A DNA stretch of 64,000 nucleotides from Cherax quadricarinatus (GCF_038502225.1 NW_027195520.1:62001-126000), one strand, 5' to 3'. Counted from the first letter of the stretch, positions 42,437 through 54,700 are shown. Numbers and translations are program-made. The notes: generated from the sequence alone by a model not told the origin.

Positions 42437-42665
42437 ATAAATGTTTTTTTGCTCACACTCAGCAGCATGTCAAGTCACAAAAACCATAAACCACATACTC
42501 GCTCCTAAAATACTCAAGCACTTTTGCTGGAATGTAGGTCCCTTACTTACAAAACCTTCTTTACCCCATCCCCCCAACATTTCCTAGGACATCCACTACC
42601 CCACCTTCCACTTCAAATTTATATGCCCACCAAGTCTTTGCATTTCGTTCAATATTTGTACTTTT
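42437..42665 (-). mobile_element. Diverged RTE 3' fragment
   Basis: Plus-strand text matches 30640-30870 with substitutions (GCTCACACTCAGCAGCATGT; CATTTCCTAGGACATCC). Without ORF. Confidence 0.6.
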
Positions 42666-42929
42666 AACTAATTACAATTGTGACCGGGTGTAGACGACAC
42701 GTGGCTCATTACTTTGTAATTTGTTCATGAGTGTAGCCATGTATAGGAGTGTAGATGGTTCATTACCTTTGTAACTTGTCAAGATTGTGACCAGATCTAC
42801 CTGGAGCTCATTGCCTATGTTACTAGTTAAGCTATCATAACTTTGGGATCCAGTCCCTGGACCCATTATGTACCTCTGTATGGGTATGGAGTGCATAATG
42901 AAGATATTAAACTAATATTCACACCACAT

Positions 42930-43160
42930 ATAGAACTTATCACATCTCCAGACTGAGGGACTGATCACCTCAAAACTTCAAGGGTGATGGACTGATTACA
43001 TCGTCTTCAAGTCTCTTCTGCTTCTATCAACTTTTCTGTACGCGACTGAAGAAGCCTACTGTGTAGGCGAAACGTTTCGAAATAAAGATACCTAACTGTT
43101 GCATATGTGTCTTTCCTAACAACCTGTCGGTATATTATACCATTTTAATATTCATGATAA
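42930..43160 (+). mobile_element. PLE terminal-repeat fragment, 429-bp family
   Basis: Single plus-strand piece from CCAGACTGAGGGACTG to CCATTTTAATATTCAT. Confidence 0.75.
43043..43080 (+). ncRNA. Hammerhead ribozyme motif
   Basis: CGA, CTGAAGA, A, stem II GCCTAC/GTAGGC, GAAAC, GTT, TCG. Stem I three pairs. Confidence 0.65.
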
Positions 43161-43164
43161 CATG

Positions 43165-43640
43165 AACGTAGATAAGTATATTTATGGAGCAACTTGTAAT
43201 GTGAACAGACTGATTGATGTTGTAGTGGCCAGACTTAGGCTTCGTTACAAGTACTTCTGGCAGTTTGGCAGACACACAGATGATGATCAAACTAAATGCA
43301 AATTATGTGATCACGCCTATAGTCAAGTGTCTTAACTGTCCACTTGTTGAGTAATACAGAGACAGACAGTATAATAACCTATGTGATATGTCAAGATATC
43401 TTATTAATGAAAATAAGATACCAGATATACTAAATTCCTAAATTTGCTTGTAACAGATAAGTGAACTGTAGATGTATAGATAAATAAAAAGCCATATGCA
43501 CACCTGTTAACCCTTCAGGGGCCTAGTTCCTAGGCCTTTTGTGTATCCATATGCTCTTCCGCCCCATATCCATCCACAGGATGGATATGGGGTGCACAAT
43601 AAACTAGCCATTTCGGTGGCAAAATCTAAAATCTCTCTTA
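43165..43640 (+). mobile_element. LINE ORF2 C-terminal finger and 3' UTR fragment
   Basis: Reads VNRLIDVVVARLRLRYKYFW and TKCKLCDHAYS, the C-terminal zinc-finger region of an I-type LINE, then a 3' UTR with TATGGGGTGCACAATAAAC near 43587. Confidence 0.55.
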
Positions 43641-43925
43641 TTATTCCCCACTTTTCATACCCAACGTTTATTTTAATTCTTATAATCCTTTAATTATACA
43701 TTTACATTCCCTCTTCTGCCATAACTGATCCTTCAATATTATTGCTATCCCTTATATGTGCGTGGGCTCCGTTTCCTTAAGTGTTAGCCAGGGGCGTAGT
43801 AAGGGGGAAGGGGGCCGCCCCGGGTGACACCATTTAGGGGGTGACACAATAGAGCCTCTAAAGAAGGTCACACTAATGCACAAAACAGTGCTGCACCAAC
43901 ATAAGAGAAGAATCCTTCGTTTCTA

Positions 43926-43983
43926 TAGGCCTGGTCACAGACCGGGCCGCGGGGGCGTTGACCCCCGGAACTCTCTCCAGTAT
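43926..43983 (+). mobile_element. 3' UTR scrap of the family-B LINE
   Basis: GACCGGGCCGCGGGGGCGTT and CCCCCGGAACTCTCTCCAG match the end of the copy at 47050. Confidence 0.6.
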
Positions 43984-44133
43984 TAACAAAGTACAAATAA
44001 GCCTATATAGGGGAAATCATTGATTTTGATGTCATAGATGATTTTGCATAATTGAATTCAAGGAAATATAAGATCATGCAGTAGTGACGTAACTGGAGTT
44101 CCCCCCATCCCCCCGTCCTTGAATTTCATGGGG

Positions 44134-44376
44134 GTGACACCAGAGATTCCGCCCCAGGTGACACAAGAGATTCCGCCCAGCGTGACACAAGAGATTCCGC
44201 CCCGGGTGACACCAGAGATTCTGCCCCGGGTGACACCAGAGATTCCGCCCCGGGTGACGCCAAAGATTCCACCCCGTGTAACACCAGAGATTCTGCCCGG
44301 GGTTACACCAAAGATTCCGCCCCGGGTGACACCAGAGATTCCCCCGCGGGTGACACCAGAGATTCCGCCTCGAGTG
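44134..44376 (+). repeat. 24-bp minisatellite, about 10 copies
   Basis: Unit GTGACACCAGAGATTCCGCC plus CCGG, open in one frame as VTPEIPPR repeats. The unit resembles the flanking CCGCCCCGGGTGACACC at 43817-43835, so it probably grew from that local sequence. I regard the frame as accidental. Confidence 0.85.
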
Positions 44377-44409
44377 GCACTAACTCTAGCGACGCCTCCG
44401 GGACGTTAG

Positions 44410-45264
44410 TTGCGGAAATTACAAGGGGAAAAACTGTTGAAAAGAAATATTGATGCCGTGAATGATTAAACTGTCGACCGTGAGCAGTACATACGTGATC
44501 CTTACATTCTTTAAGTGGAAATTATACAAAATATTGAAAGTACCAAGTACCCAGATTAAGCTGAGTGTCATTGAGACACCGGATGTGTTGCCATTCCAGG
44601 GAAACAGTAAATTTTAGTACTGTTGAGTGAAAATGGAAAATCCTGGACTTCTATTAAGGATAACCGTAGTGCATGAAGTAGCCTAGCTAGAATAAAACAT
44701 TAAAAAAAATGCGCAGCACTGAGAATTCAACGTGAAATAAATTTAAGTGGAAGTGTATGGGAAATTTACCATAGTCCTAGCTGCCATGTGAGTGATTAAA
44801 AACAATGATCACAGTATAGTGCAGTGAAAGAAGTGTTTCTTAAATTATTATAGTGTATATCAATGTACAGGATAGCGATAAAACACCAGTGATAAAACAC
44901 CAGAAATAAAAAAAAATAATAGTAAAAACTAGTGAAGTGTATTAGGTTGCTCCTGGTCCTGGTGTTGACACATGTTTCAATGTACATAAAAAGGTTTGAT
45001 TTATCATATACAATGAAATGACTAGGATACTGATACATGTTGGGAAGACCTAGTGAGTCTAAATTGTCAATGAAACGACTCAAGGAAAGTAATTCAACAC
45101 AATGGAAGTGTTTTTAAACTAAAATTAGGCATCACATGATAGAAGCATTAGATACATCCATGTAACTTGGAGTAGTTTTGTTATATCATATGCCTGGCAG
45201 CGCTACCCACCCAGAGACCTACCATATACCACAAAACACAATAAACTAATCTTAGCAAGAAATC
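44410..45264. other. AT-rich non-coding sequence
   Basis: No gene or element recognised. Confidence 0.5.
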
Positions 45265-46210
45265 ATGTGTTTGTCACCCTTAAACACCACTGCCACGTCC
45301 TTGATGCTTAGTGCAGAGCAGAAAGGTAAAGTGGAATTCAGGTCATCCAGTGAGGACACGGTAAATCTCCAAGCATATATTAACCAAGTTTTTCATTGGG
45401 CAGCGGAAAATAATACGATGTTCAAAGAGGACAAATTCCAACTAATCCGATATGGAAAACTGGAGAAAAAACAGCTAGAGCTGAGTATACTACAAACTCT
45501 AGCCATACAATAGAGCAAAAAAAATAGTTTGAATATAATGTCAGAGGATCTCGCTTTCAATGATCACAACCGAGTCATTATCATATCTGCGAGGAAAATG
45601 ATAGGATGGATAATGAGAACCTTCAAAACAAGATATGCCAAGCCAATGATGATCCTTTTTAAATCACATGTTCTCTTTAGGCTGGAAGACTGTTTCAAGG
45701 AGGGCGAAACAGCAGATCTAGAGAATGTACAGGGAACGTTTACTGCACATATAAGTTCTGTCAAACTCCTTAAATACTGGGAACGCTTGGAAACACTTGA
45801 CTTCACTCAGTGGAGTGTAGGCGAGAAAGATGCATCGTAATCTACACCTGGAAAATTCTAGTGGGACTGGTCCCAAATCTGCACACAGAAATCACTCCCT
45901 ACGACAGCAAAAGACTGGACAGACGGTGCAACATACCCCCACTGAAAAGTTAGGGTACCAATTGTGCACAATGGCACCAAGACTATTCAATGTCCTCCCT
46001 TCAGGCATAGGAGGAATTGCCAATAGACCCTTAGCTGCCTTCAAGAGGGAGCCGGACATATTTCTAAATTCAGTACCTGACCAGCCGGGCTGTGGTTCAT
46101 ACATTGGATTAGTGTGGCCAGCAGTAACAGCCTGGTTGATAAGGCCCTGATCAACCAGTAAGCCTAGTAAAGGACTGGTCCGTGGGGGCGTTGATCCCCG
46201 GAATACCGTC
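45265..46210 (+). mobile_element. Family-B CR1/L2-group LINE, 3' part, decayed
   Basis: Legible blocks INQVFHWAAENNTMFKEDKF, SEDLAFNDHNRVIIISARKM and RTFKTRYAKPMMILFKS match the minus-strand copy at 47105-48583, followed by the C-terminus and the 3' UTR GTGGGGGCGTTGATCCCCGG. Stops and frameshifts are frequent. Confidence 0.8.
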
Positions 46211-46339
46211 CTTATTGCCAGGACATCCAATTCCTTTTCATTTATAACTCTGGCACTTATCGTGTGCACTTCTTCCTCGCACATTCAAACATCCCAGCTT
46301 TATAATTTTTTTCTAATTATTATTTTTAGTAATTTATAC

Positions 46340-46430
46340 AGGAGAAGGGGTTACTAGTCAATTGCAACTAAAGAGAAAATTTTGTAGCAATGTTTCACTC
46401 TCCAGAGCTTTGGGTTACAGAGGATACTAA
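46340..46430 (-). mobile_element. PLE terminal-repeat scrap (TTGATAA family)
   Basis: CAATGTTTCACTCTCCAGAG matches the hammerhead-like end of the family at 53384, with the core deleted. Confidence 0.5.
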
Positions 46431-47049
46431 CAGGTAACAATATGAGGCCAAAAATCATAAGCACTGAAGTGCCCTCACTAGTAGGGTTTTCGATGACCTC
46501 GGACATGAAAAAATTGTTGATTTCCCTACTCATATCTCTGGCTTTTCTCTCGACCCTGTAGTGAGTAATGTCTGATGTCATAGTCACTTGGTATACACAG
46601 ATACACACGAGATACACACACGGATTCTACAAGTGGCTGGCGCAGCGAGAGGACGTTGGCGATTCCACTCCGAGCACTATGACCCAAAGTTACATTTTTT
46701 TGGGTCATTCTGAGTTCTAATTTGATCAGAGTTGATAGGAAAACTTGCTTGTTGTCACAACGAGCCCCATCCCTTCAAGAGGTTAATGCGGTGACTAGCT
46801 TGTTAGTTCCTCCCTCTCCACCCAACCACCATATCCAACCCCATCCTACCCCCATAAATCCCCAACACTTACACTTGCCTAACCACGCACACACGACTGA
46901 CGATATAAAATAAGGCAAGGAAACCATCCAGTAGCCCATGCTATATTTTAAACTCTGGTCGATCATTACCTTGGGCCCCGTCCCCCTCACTCCACGAGGG
47001 TTGGCTATCCTAGGTGCTGCCATTCATAAGTCAGCTGAAATAGGAATGT
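46431..47049. other. Non-coding sequence
   Basis: No recognisable element; a C-rich tract lies at 46810-46870. Confidence 0.4.
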
Positions 47050-47104
47050 TTACCTGGAGTTTACGTGGAGAGAGTTCCGGGGGTCAACGCCCCCGCGGTC
47101 CGGT

Positions 47105-48870
47105 CTATGACCAGGCCTCCTGGTGGATCAGATCCTGATCAACCAGTCTGTTACTGCTGGCTGCACGCAAACCAACGTACGAGCCACAGCCCGGCTGGTC
47201 AGGTACCGACTTTAGGTGCTTTTCCAGTGCCAGCTTGAAGACTGCCAGGGGTCTGTTGGTAATCCCCCTTATGTATGCTGGGAGGCAGTTGAGCAGTCTC
47301 GGGCCCCTGACACTTATTGTATGGTCTCTTAACGTGCTAGTGACACCCCTGCTTTTCATTGGGGGGATGTTGCATCGTCTGCCAAGTCTTTTGCTTTCGT
47401 AGTGAGTGATTATCGTGTGCAAGTTCGGTACTATTCCCTCTAGGATTTTCCAGGTGTATATGATCGTGTATCTCTCCCGCCTGCGTTCCAGGGAATACAG
47501 GTTCAGGAACCTCAAGCGCTCCCAGTAAATGAGATGTTTTATCTCCATTATGCGTGCCATGAAGGTTCTCTGTACATTTTCTAGGTCAGCAATTTCACCT
47601 GCCTTGAAAGGTGCTGTTAGTGTGCAGCAATATTCCAGCCTAGATAGAACAAGTGACTTGAAGAGTGTCATCATGGGCTTGGCATCCCTAGTTTTGAAGG
47701 TTCTCATTATCCATCCTGTCATTTTTCTAGCAGATGCGATTGATACAATGTTATGGTCCTTGAAGGTGAGATCCTCCGACGTGATCCCTCCCAGGTCATT
47801 GACGTTGGGGTTTCGCTCTATTTTGTTGCCAGAATTTGTTTTGTACTCTGATGAAGATTTAATTTCCTCGTGTTTACCATATCGGAGTAATTGAAATTTC
47901 TCATCGTTGAACTTCATATTGTTTTCTGCAGCCCACTGAAAAATTTGGTTGATGTCCGCCTGGAGCCTTGCAGTGTCTGCAATGGAAGACACTGTCATGC
48001 AGATTCGGGTGTCATTTGCAAAGGAAGACACGGTGCTCTGGCTGACATCCTTGTCTATGTCAGATATGAGGATGAGGAACAAGATGGGATCAAGTACTGT
48101 GCCTTGTGAAACAGAGCTTTTCACCGTAGCTGCCTCAGACTTTAATCTGTTGACTACTGCTCTTTGTGTTCTGTTTGTGAGGAAATTATAGATCCATCGA
48201 CCAACTTTTCCTGTTATTCCTTTAGCACGCATTTTGTGCGCTATTACACCAAGGTCACACTTGTCGAAGGCTTTTACAAAGTCTGTATATATTACATCTG
48301 CATTCTTTTTGTCTTCTAGTGCATCTAGGACCTTGTCGTAGTGATCCAATAGTTGAGACAGACAGGAGCGACCTGTTCTAAACCCATGTTGCTCTGGGTT
48401 GTGTAACTGATGGGTTTCTAGATTGGTGATGATCTTGCTTCTTAGGACCCTTTCAAAGATTTTTATGATATGGGATGTTAGTGCTATCGGTCTGTAGTTC
48501 TTTGCTATTTCTTTACTGCCCCCTTTGTGGAGTGGGACTATGTCTGTTGTTTTTAGTAACTGTTGGACGACCCCCGTGTCCATGCTCCCTCTTCATAGGA
48601 TGGTGAAAGCTCGTGATAGGGGCTTCTTGTAGTTCTTGATGAACACGGAGTTCCATGAGTCTGGCCCTGGGGCAGAGTTTATGGGCATGTCATTTATCGC
48701 CTGTTCGAAGTCATTTGGCGTCAGGATAACATCAGATAGGCTTGTGTTAACCAAATTCTGTGGCTATCTCATAAAAAATTCATTTTGATCTTCGACTCTC
48801 AGTCTTGTTAGCGGCTTGCTAAAAACTGAGTCATATTGGGACTTGAGTAGCTCAATCATTTCCTAGCTGT
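47105..48870 (-). pseudogene. Family-B LINE reverse transcriptase and C-terminus
   Basis: A 492-codon frame (48583-47105) with NYRPIALTSH, YTDFVKAFDKCDLGV, SVSQGTVLDPILFLI and a catalytic box SSFANDTRI, in which the first Asp of FADD is Asn. The C-terminal RLGRRCNIPPMKSR, CGSYVGLRAASSN block is shared by the other family-B copies. A stop near 48590 separates it from the preceding APGPDSWNSVF stretch. The G-to-S change in SVSQGT is also unusual. The enzyme is probably inactive. Confidence 0.85.
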
Positions 48871-49983
48871 CATCTGTGTAGGACCCATCTTGTTTAAGTA
48901 GGGGCCCAATACTGGACGTTATTCTCGACTTTGATTTGGCATAGGAGAAGAAATACTTTGGGTTTCTTTCGATTTTATTTATGGCTTTTAGTTCTTCCCG
49001 CGATTCCTGACTCCTATAAGATTCCTTTAGCTTAAGTTCGATGCTTGCAATTTCTCTGACCAGTGACTCCCTACGCATTTCAGATATATTGACCTCTTTT
49101 AGCAGCTCTGTTATTCTTTTCCATCGCCTGTAAAGGGAGCGCCTGTCTCTTTCTATTTTACATCTACTCCTCCTTTTTCTTAGAGAAATAAACCTTGTGC
49201 TACATCGAGTGCCACCGAATTAATCTGTTCTAGGCATAAGTTGGGGTCTGTGTTGCTTAGTCTATCTTCCCAGCTTATATCGGTTAGGACTTGGTTTACT
49301 TGGTCCCACTTTATGTTTTTGTTATTGAAGTTGAATTTGGTGAATGCTCACTCGTGACTAATCTCATTATGTCGGTCTGGGGCTCCGCGCATACATGTCT
49401 GAACCTCAATTATGTTGTGATCTGAGTATATTGTTTTTGATATGGTGACATTTCGTATTAGATCATCATTGTTAGTGAAGATGAGGTCTAGTGTATTCTC
49501 CAGTCTAGTAGGCTCTATTATTTGCTGGTTTAAATTGAATTTTGTGCAGAGATTTAAAAGCTCGTGTGTGTGTGAGTTCTCATCAGAGCTGCCTCCTGGT
49601 GTTATTACTGCAATAACATTATTTGCTATATTCCTCCATTTTAGGTGCCATAAGTTGAAATCCCCCAGGAGCAAGATGTTGGGGGCAGGAGCTGGCAGAT
49701 TTTCCAGACAGTGGTCAATTTTTAACAGCTGTTCCTGGAATTGCTGGGATGTTGCCTCCGGAGGCTTGTAGACTACCACAATGACTAGGTTTTTGTTCTC
49801 GATCTTTTCTGCTGAAGCTCTAGCTATTTGTATTTCTATTTCTAACTGTACTTGTATATTAGGACAGCTTACTGGTGTACTTTCCTGTTTTATATTTATT
49901 GTTTGAGTTTGATAAGGGCGCCTACAACTCAGTCCGTTTACAGTCTGCTTTATTGTCCAACGAATCCGTTTGAAACCGGCCAA
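48863..49983 (-). pseudogene. Family-B LINE endonuclease and linker
   Basis: The endonuclease frame (49983-49348) contains LVIVVVYKPPEA, ILLLGDFNLWHLKW, EPTRLENTLDLIF and YSDHNIIEV with its catalytic Asp-His. The first endonuclease motifs are missing, so the copy is 5' truncated. The linker frame (49078-48863) has NKIERNPKYFFSYAKSK, typical of CR1/L2 elements. Confidence 0.8.
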
Positions 49984-49985
49984 GG

Positions 49986-50340
49986 GTTCGGACCAGTCGA
50001 GGGTTCGGAACTAGTTGAGGGTTCGACCAGTCAAGGGTTTGGAACCAGTCTGATCTGATCAGTGGGTCACTTATTTAAAACATACTGGTCGGTGATTTGG
50101 GCTAACACATGAAGGATCTACTGGAAATTATCTACCCGAGTAATATGTGATTTGATTGATACAAAAGTATAACTTGCATGTTGAAGAACCGGTGATTGCT
50201 GGCAGCTCCTACAATGACGAACGTTCGAGCCTCAACCCTTGTTTATCGATCACTGTATCTAGCTTTTTTAGGTTTTTCCGTCTTCAACACAACAAATGCT
50301 ATATTATCACTATAGTTGACTGGTGGAAATTTTTTGGAGG
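49986..50340. other. Non-coding, with short GGGTTCGGAC-like repeats
   Basis: AAGGGTTCGG and GAGGGTTCGG variants recur at 49981-50050. No gene seen. Confidence 0.4.
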
Positions 50341-50599
50341 AAAGACGTTTTTCTGTAGTAATATTTGCTTCTCGTTATGTATATTGCGACCGCTAGAACG
50401 ACAGATAGGAAAGTTTTTCTTTTTACAGCAAATCTTATGTGTCAGCTGTACCTTACTGAGCATCATACCGAAAATAAGAGTAAGAATTTGTGTCACTGAC
50501 AACAAGAAGTCCAAGAGGGAAATACTTGGTTGCATTTGTACTAATTCAACTGTTGCATCAGTGAATGTATTAAAACTCACTCTGGTGCAGTACTTCTCC

Positions 50600-52176
50600 T
50601 CCCCTCTGAAGAGGAGCTTCTCCAATTGCTCAAGAATGATTTCGTTGAAAAATTAAATAATCTGGGTATCATCCCCATTCCACCTGACAGCTGCCAGGCA
50701 CAACGTACTGTATTTGTGGCAAGAATCAACAGTATCATGAGAGACTGCACTGCTGATGAATTTGTTGAACAAATTAATCATTGAAATAGTGAGTTCAAGG
50801 TTCTGAAGGCATATAAATTTGCCAAAAGTGCAAGAATTCAGTAAACATTAAAATTAATCCTCGAGACACCAGAAGAAGCCAAAATGATATGTCAAAATGG
50901 TATGAAATGCTCTGGAACCAGGTGAACACCAGTCCAAATCTCTATGGAAAGATATGTCAGTGTCACACAATGTATTAAGTGTTATGAGTTTGGTCATAAC
51001 ACAAAGAAATGCAGCAGCCAAAAAATAATTTGCAATATAAGCTATGGTGAGCATGTTTTCAGGAATTGCCCTTACAGAAACAACCCCAAGTGTGTCATTT
51101 ATACAGGGACACATCATTCTGTCTCCCCCACCTGCCCTGTTAGGAAATCTACAATCCAGCAAATTCTGGATACTAAGAAACAGACAAACACCAAGAAAAC
51201 CCCTCCCCAAGCACCTCCAAAAATGTTCCAGCACTCGTTCCCTAATCTACCTGGATCAGGTGGGACTACTACTGCCACCCGGCGGGTGGAAACATTTCGA
51301 CGCATTTCCTTACATCTGTTGTCGTGTTTACCTAGCAGCAAATAGGTACCTGGGTGTTAGTCGACTGGTGTGCGTCGCACCCTGGGGAACAAGATTGAGG
51401 ACCACACTGGAAATAAGTTAGACATACCTCGATGATGCACTGACTTTCTTGGGTTATCCTGGGTGGCTAACCCTCCGGGGTTAAAAATCCGGACGAATTC
51501 TTATCTTATTTTTTCTTACCTCTACCAATTATAATGCTTGGAATTCTGCCCTACCTCCAGGGTCCCACCCTAACACCATCAAACACCAAGCACAAGGACC
51601 ATCATCAATCCCTATGTCTCCCTGGTCTGTAGAGGTAGATGTTATGAGAGGTACACTGATGTTCATGTTGGCCAAGGAGATAGCAGGTAGTAATGTTGAA
51701 TTCTGATCCTCTATTTTAAATGATTTGTTATTAGCGGATGTGGTCAGACCCTTAGTCATCCCAAATAATTTGAACTCAGTAATAAACCAGTCCCCCCAAG
51801 ACAGGAAGTATGTATCCTCCTCCACAACCACACACATACTTAAACTTCATCACACAACCAAGGTACAGCCGTAATGGAAGATCCAGTTGAAACAACAACT
51901 CAGACCAGTACGTTAATTTCTGCCCCCGAACTTGTATCAAACACTGATGCACAATCTACCGCTATCGAAGCTGACCCAAAAGTACAAGTAGTTTCCAGTG
52001 ATACTCCAAGTAGACTTACATATTTCCACATGGAACCCCCACTGTCTTCTATAGTAAGTGTTGTGAATACTCCGCCTGAAACTGGGAATGACATGCATCA
52101 GTTGTCAGATGATAAATCTGACCCATCAGTTAATATCACCAGCAACAGTGAAGACGATGAAATAGCTGGTACATAG
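50600..52176 (+). pseudogene. LINE ORF1 with zinc knuckles, split by a SINE
   Basis: An N-terminal part (EEELLQLLKNDFVEKLNNLG, FVARINSIMRDC) is followed by Cys/His clusters: CIKCYEFGHNTKKC, a degenerate CNISYGEHVFRNC, and CVIYTGTHHSVSPTC. Two stops lie near 50783 and 50840. The SINE enters after FPNLPGSG. Acidic Ser/Thr-rich sequence at 51874-52176 (SNSEDDEIAGT) may be the C-terminal tail. It would be an RNA-binding retroelement protein. Confidence 0.6.
51277..51519 (+). mobile_element. tRNA-derived SINE, 5'-truncated
   Basis: Matches the body of the full copy at 57261 from GGCGGGTGGAAAC to the CTTATCTTATTTTTTCTTA tail, lacking the tRNA-like head. Confidence 0.8.
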
Positions 52177-52289
52177 AAAACCACTCAGAACTACAATCTT
52201 CCCCTTGATTAGTCGAGTAGAGAGAGCTTGCACACACCTTGCAGCTATAATCTCAGACACCAACTCTCTGTAAGCAGCAAAACCTCAAA

Positions 52290-53297
52290 CTTCACGAAAT
52301 AATAAGAATTACAACTTTATAAATTAATATTCAACATTTCTGTAACAACCGCTATTTCCTTGAAGTCGAACTACACTATCACAACCCTGACATCATCCTT
52401 TTGAATGAGACAGCTGCCATAGCAGACCAACATATAAAGTTACGTGGTCTTTACTGTCGAGAAGTCGAGAGGGCCCTTTATTGGAGTGGCCGTCCTAGTG
52501 AAACTAAGATATACGTATCTTAACATCCACAAAGACGAAGAAAACATTATAGCAATAGAACTGACGACCTCATATGGTCAGTTAATAGTTGGAACTGGAT
52601 ATTTTCCTTCAAGACAGCCATATATAGAGTCCATTTCCCTATCCCTGATACTGAGTAAAAATGTTCCTACAATACTGGCAGAAGATTTTAATGCCCATCA
52701 CCCCGCACTCGTCAGCTGTGGCGCCGGACATCCGCTGGCTGACCTAAAGGGAAAATAACTATTTAATATAATGACTGCAAGAAATCTATCATTCCAAGGA
52801 CCATTCTTTAAGTCAAATGTAGGCCCTCACCAGGGGACACCTGATATAATGTTGACCAACAGAGATTTTGACCTATACCATTGCAGAGTCTCCCCTGGTG
52901 GAAACGTAAGATCAAACCACATCCCTGTTATAATAACACTACAAGCATCGCCATTTATAATACCCACTCCTCCGAAACCGAACCCAAAAACTCTAGGATT
53001 TTACCTCTTCAAGGACTACACATGTAATGACCTTACTCTTTCGCTTGAGAACCAGCCTTCAACTGCAATTAACGAGGCAATCAGCTCCTTCCACGAAAGA
53101 ATCATAGAGGCCACTCATGCAAATTGCCAATTAAATACAACAAATATAAAGCAGCCAAGGAAATTAGGGACTGCATGAAAAATCATCAAGCAGAGTGTAG
53201 AAGGCACCATCAAACAAGACATTCCACAAGGGCTTTACTGCAGAGGTTGAGAAGAGACTTAATTACCATGATTATACAACACAAAAGTGAATTATGC
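52290..53297 (+). pseudogene. LINE ORF2 endonuclease domain
   Basis: One frame with a stop at 52756-52758. Motifs: GVAVLVKLRY, IVGTGYFPSRQPY, ILAEDFNAHHPAL (normally GDFNAHH), GTPDIML and RSNHIPV (normally SDH). The Gly to Glu and Asp to Asn changes hit catalytic motifs, so it is dead. The linker after 53178 is cut by the PLE insertion at 53310. Confidence 0.7.
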
Positions 53298-53383
53298 AAA
53301 TAACATGTTGTAATAAAGTTGGTAGAATTACCGACAATATGTAAAGTAAAAGGACACAAGTGCAACTAATGTGACATTTATTG

Positions 53384-53420
53384 TGGCAACGTTTCGCTCT
53401 CCAGGAGCTTTATCAAGCCA
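53384..53420 (-). ncRNA. Hammerhead-like motif with U3/A8 core
   Basis: Minus strand TGGC, TTGATAA, A, stem II GCTC/GAGC, GAAAC, GTT, GCCA. Stem I is four pairs. Confidence 0.45.
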
Positions 53421-53505
53421 TTACAAACAATACATGGACACAGAGGGTATATAAAGGCTCAGAGTGAGGTGTAATACTAGTGAGGTACCATTTCGATGTT
53501 CACTA

Positions 53506-53533
53506 GTGGTAGTAGTAGTAGTAGTAGTAGTAA

Positions 53534-53588
<55 letters not shown>
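53506..53588. repeat. (GTA)n microsatellite in PLE terminal repeat
   Basis: Trinucleotide array within the minus-strand terminal repeat; its inverted counterpart (CTA)n lies at 55337-55429. Confidence 0.95.
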
Positions 53589-53589
<1 letters not shown>

Positions 53590-53766
53590 ACAAAAGTAAT
53601 ACAATGTGGTAGAGCAATTAATTCGTACATGAGTAAAAGGATATAAAAGCTATTACTTGGGTAACATAAAAATAGGTTGGACAAATATAGACTGAATAAT
53701 AAAATGGTATAAAATACCGACAGGTTGTTAGGTAAGACACATATGCAACAGTTAGGTATCTTTATT

Positions 53767-53805
53767 TCGAAACGTTTCGCCTACACAGTAGGCTTCTTCA
53801 GTCGA
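53767..53805 (-). ncRNA. Hammerhead ribozyme motif, inverted cap
   Basis: Minus strand TCGA, CTGAAGA, GCCTAC/GTAGGC, GAAAC, GTT, TCGA. Confidence 0.7.
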
Positions 53806-54115
53806 GTACAGAAAAGTTGATAGAAGCAGAAGATACTTGAAGACGATGTAATCAGTCCATCACCCTTAAAGTTTTGAGGTGGTCAGTCCCTCAGTCTGGA
53901 GAAGAGCATTGTTCCATGGAATGAAACAATATGGAGATGAAGTGACAGGATGGCGCTATAAAAGGCTCCATCCTGTCACTTCATCTCCATATTGTTTCAT
54001 TCCATGGAACAATGCTCTTCTCCAGACTGAGGGACTGACCACCTCAAAACTTTAAGGGTGATGGACTGATTACATCGTCTTCAAGTATCTTCTGCTTCTA
54101 TCAACTTTTCTGTAC

Positions 54116-54154
54116 TCGACTGAAGAAGCCTACTGTGTAGGCGAAACGTTTCGA
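54116..54154 (+). ncRNA. Hammerhead ribozyme motif, direct unit 1
   Basis: TCGA, CTGAAGA, A, GCCTAC/GTAGGC, GAAAC, GTT, TCGA. Confidence 0.7.
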
Positions 54155-54384
54155 AATAAAGATACCTAACTGTTGCATATGTGTCTTACCTAACAACCTG
54201 TCGGTATTTTATACCATTTTATTATTCAATCTGTCAGACACTGCAACACAAGGGTATCTTGGTACAGACCTACAATCAACTTCGACAACCGCTACTAGTG
54301 AGAACGGCTGGATTTGAGAGGGACCTGTCCTCCCAACATCTGAGTTCTTACCTCTCCTAGTGACCTACGTCTCACCTCCTGGCG

Positions 54385-54394
54385 CTATAAAAGG
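54385..54394 (+). promoter_or_regulatory. TATA-like box
   Basis: CTATAAAAGG 151 nt upstream of the ribozyme at 54545; the same box lies at the centre of the inverted pair near 53957. Confidence 0.5.
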
Positions 54395-54544
54395 CTCCAT
54401 CCTGTCACTTCATCTCCATATTGTTTCATTCCATGGAACAATGCTCTTCTCCAGACTGAGGGACTGACCACCTCAAAACTTTAAGGGTGATGGACTGATT
54501 ACATCGTCTTCAAGTATCTTCTGCTTCTATCAACTTTTCTGTAC

Positions 54545-54583
54545 TCGACTGAAGAAGCCTACTGTGTAGGCGAAACGTTTCGA
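54545..54583 (+). ncRNA. Hammerhead ribozyme motif, direct unit 2
   Basis: Identical to unit 1, 429 bp downstream. Confidence 0.7.
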
Positions 54584-54700
54584 AATAAAGATACCTAACT
54601 GTTGCATATGTGTCTTACCTAACAAATATAGACTGGAAAGAGGCAGCTTGTTTCAGTGTTCACTCTCTATAATGTGCTTTGTGTAGTATAACAGGAGAGA

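Larger units (their letters stand above)
47050..49985 (-). mobile_element. Family-B CR1/L2-group LINE, long copy
   Basis: Minus-strand endonuclease, linker, RT and C-terminus followed by the 3' UTR ending near 47050. The 5' part of the endonuclease is missing. Family-B scraps occur at 20066, 40858, 43926 and 45265. Confidence 0.8.
53695..54621 (+). mobile_element. Hammerhead-unit insert: inverted cap plus two direct units, 14-bp duplication
   Basis: ACAAATATAGACTG lies at 53681-53694 and again at 54622-54635. Inside are a minus-strand partial unit (53695-about 53960), then plus-strand sequence with ribozymes 429 bp apart. It has no ORF, yet it has a clean duplication, so it behaves as a mobile unit. 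Confidence 0.85.

Noticed and set aside
44119..44409. Proline-rich secreted or structural protein of VTPEIPPR repeats
   Set aside because: The frame is only the 24-bp minisatellite plus short flanks; no signal peptide and no other domain.
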